Shown here: positions 62,891 through 64,000 of the stretch, piece after piece | Layout of the letters: the number at the start of each line of letters is the position of its first letter | Numbering within the stretch: position 1 is the stretch's first letter | NCBI GenBank assembly: GCA_014379625.1 | Contig: JACMLJ010000028.1 | Location: 62,001-126,000 of the forward strand | Source of the DNA: Ferruginibacter sp. | GTDB taxonomy: Bacteria; Bacteroidota; Bacteroidia; Chitinophagales; Chitinophagaceae | DNA length: 64,000 nucleotides | Direction: 5' to 3' | Program-made: the position numbers and the translations under genes | Notes under the pieces: model-generated | Database searches by the model: none | What the model saw: the letters and a program-made list of their open reading frames with translations, nothing else | What the model was told of the DNA's origin: nothing

Positions 62891-63898
62891 TTATCCTGCA
62901 TACTGCACATAGTACTTCAGCGACTTCCACTTATTAAGTGCGGTATCCATATCACAAATCATGTCTTTACGGCTGTATTTTTCGGGCGAAAAAATATTAT
63001 CCGATAAACGCTGGGCTTGTTGCAGTTGGTCTAAACAAACAAAGCAGCGGCTGAAAATTCCCAGGGAAATTATATCCAGGAAGTTTTTTATGTTGCGCGT
63101 ATTGTAATGTGTTTTGTAAGCGGCGGTATAGCCGTCCTTCAGCAATTCAATAAAAAGTTTTCTTATCTCCGCAATATCTTTCGTGGTTGTAACCAGGGTT
63201 TGTATTCCGTGCTGCTGATCTTTGTACACATCAAAGATGTCGTTGCTTAACTGCATCAGTCCTCCTGAATGATACAGCATATCTTCCTCTGCCTTATCCA
63301 TTGGGTTGGTAAAAACGGTTCGGTAAAACAACAATGATGCGCCGCCTTTGCGTAAAGTGATCTCTTTTATTTCATCAATGCTTAAACCTGGCCCGGCTTG
63401 AAGCTTACTGTCTACCTGTGCCCGGTACACACAGTTTAAATGCTCAAGCACTAATTTGGGTTTTGCTGTATTTTCAAGAGCGGTTCCATAAAAGTATGTA
63501 AATAGTTTTTCATTGGAGTTGTTGCCGCTTTGATGTTGGGGCTTTTCTATGAATGTTTTCAATGCTTCATCTGAAAGCAGTTGCTTATCAAAAAAATCAT
63601 CGAACAAACCTGTCATTGCACCCTGGCAGGTGCTGGCCATGCGCTCCTTTACCGTCATCTTTACTCCCCGCAATAAACAAAATGCTTCACCGAGTACCGC
63701 GGGAACAGCAAGTCCATAATAGCCAGTGATCTTTTTAATATCGCTTTCATCGAGGCTGCCATCATTTGTACTTTTAGCAGTATTGAGTTCGGGGACAATA
63801 TTATCCCGGATAAATTTCTTTTGCTGTTCCAGGTTGCTCACAATCTTATATACCAATGAAGCGCCACGAAATAAAGTTACCAGTGGGGACTTGTTCAT
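62891..63898 (-). CDS. Class I isoprenoid (terpene synthase-like) enzyme
   Basis: 335 residues, mainly helical, no signal peptide. Two metal-binding motifs of class I terpenoid enzymes are visible: DDFFD at residues 100-104 and NDIFDVYKD at 219-227, separated by the usual 115-120 residues. Overall sequence is unlike farnesyl diphosphate synthases (no second full DDxxD) and unlike plant-type cyclases. It matches a poorly studied Bacteroidota group labelled class 1 isoprenoid biosynthesis enzymes. Substrate and product are unknown; a prenyl diphosphate is expected. No partner genes are visible to the right edge. Confidence 0.7.
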   Translation of the reverse strand: MNKSPLVTLFRGASLVYKIVSNLEQQKKFIRDNIVPELNTAKSTNDGSLDESDIKKITGYYGLAVPAVLGEAFCLLRGVKMTVKERMASTCQGAMTGLFDDFFDKQLLSDEALKTFIEKPQHQSGNNSNEKLFTYFYGTALENTAKPKLVLEHLNCVYRAQVDSKLQAGPGLSIDEIKEITLRKGGASLLFYRTVFTNPMDKAEEDMLYHSGGLMQLSNDIFDVYKDQQHGIQTLVTTTKDIAEIRKLFIELLKDGYTAAYKTHYNTRNIKNFLDIISLGIFSRCFVCLDQLQQAQRLSDNIFSPEKYSRKDMICDMDTALNKWKSLKYYVQYAG

Positions 63899-64000
63899 TG
63901 AATGTTATTGGTTATTGATTGTTTAATCAAAAATACCATACAAATGATTAGTTTTTAATTTTAAATATAGTGAACCGGGTAAAAAATTCACTGCCTCCCC

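Noticed and set aside
62673..62930. 85-codon minus-strand open frame at the end of the TPR gene
   Set aside because: It overlaps both the 3' end of the TPR gene and the 3' end of the isoprenoid enzyme gene, with no family features.

Overview
The window reads as a chromosomal piece of a Bacteroidota bacterium, most likely a member of the Chitinophagaceae or a close relative. The signs are: two proteins with type IX secretion C-terminal sorting domains; outer-membrane TonB-dependent receptors with a carboxypeptidase-like N-terminal domain; many lipoproteins; promoters of the TTTG-N19/20-TAnnTTTG kind instead of -35/-10 boxes; almost no Shine-Dalgarno sequences; and families such as DUF2851, DUF2520 and DUF4331 that are common in this phylum. 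Gene density is high and both strands are used. I see no tRNA, rRNA, prophage, intact insertion sequence or CRISPR array.

Layout. 0-8 kb is a storage and alpha-glucan block: a GH13 maltodextrin hydrolase (cut by the left edge), an SLC45-like sugar MFS permease, glgC and glgA on the minus strand, and divergently an FHS-family hexose permease plus a ROK sugar kinase. 8-13 kb mixes a lipoprotein gene and an Rpn-type nuclease gene, each broken by one in-frame stop, with intact lipA, an OsmC gene and DUF2851. 14-19 kb carries maf, a UbiA prenyltransferase, a KdsC-like phosphatase, iscX, a 2Fe-2S ferredoxin and a DUF2520 reductase, then an alpha/beta hydrolase and topA. 22.8-29.8 kb is two paralogous TonB-dependent receptors followed by a histidine kinase/response regulator pair. 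30-36 kb has ispH, a lipoprotein GH13, htrA, a LuxC-like acyl-CoA reductase and a ferredoxin.

36-46 kb holds ddl, a PASTA protein, rhodanese, a TPR protein, phosphosulfolactate synthase, aroE, a thioesterase, rdgB, a HolD-like protein and ilvE. 46-50 kb is a 1225-residue secreted protein with five cysteine-rich repeats. 50-58 kb contains rpsL-rpsG and fusA, separated by an amino-acid permease, a 3-keto-sugar-type module (TIM barrel, DUF1080, cytochrome c) and cysM. 59-64 kb has a secreted DUF4331 protein, a TPR protein and an unusual class I isoprenoid enzyme.

The genes are mostly housekeeping. I found no defence island or obviously new multi-gene system. The most unusual signals are a dispersed heptanucleotide satellite (TGGTSRA) in several intergenic regions, a REP-like 30-bp perfect palindrome, two genes broken at functionally telling codons, a ROK kinase without its zinc cysteines, a possible HolD homologue, a split str operon with matching promoters and a structured fusA leader, and the five-repeat adhesin-like protein. 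All functional calls are from reading protein sequences by eye; no database search was run.
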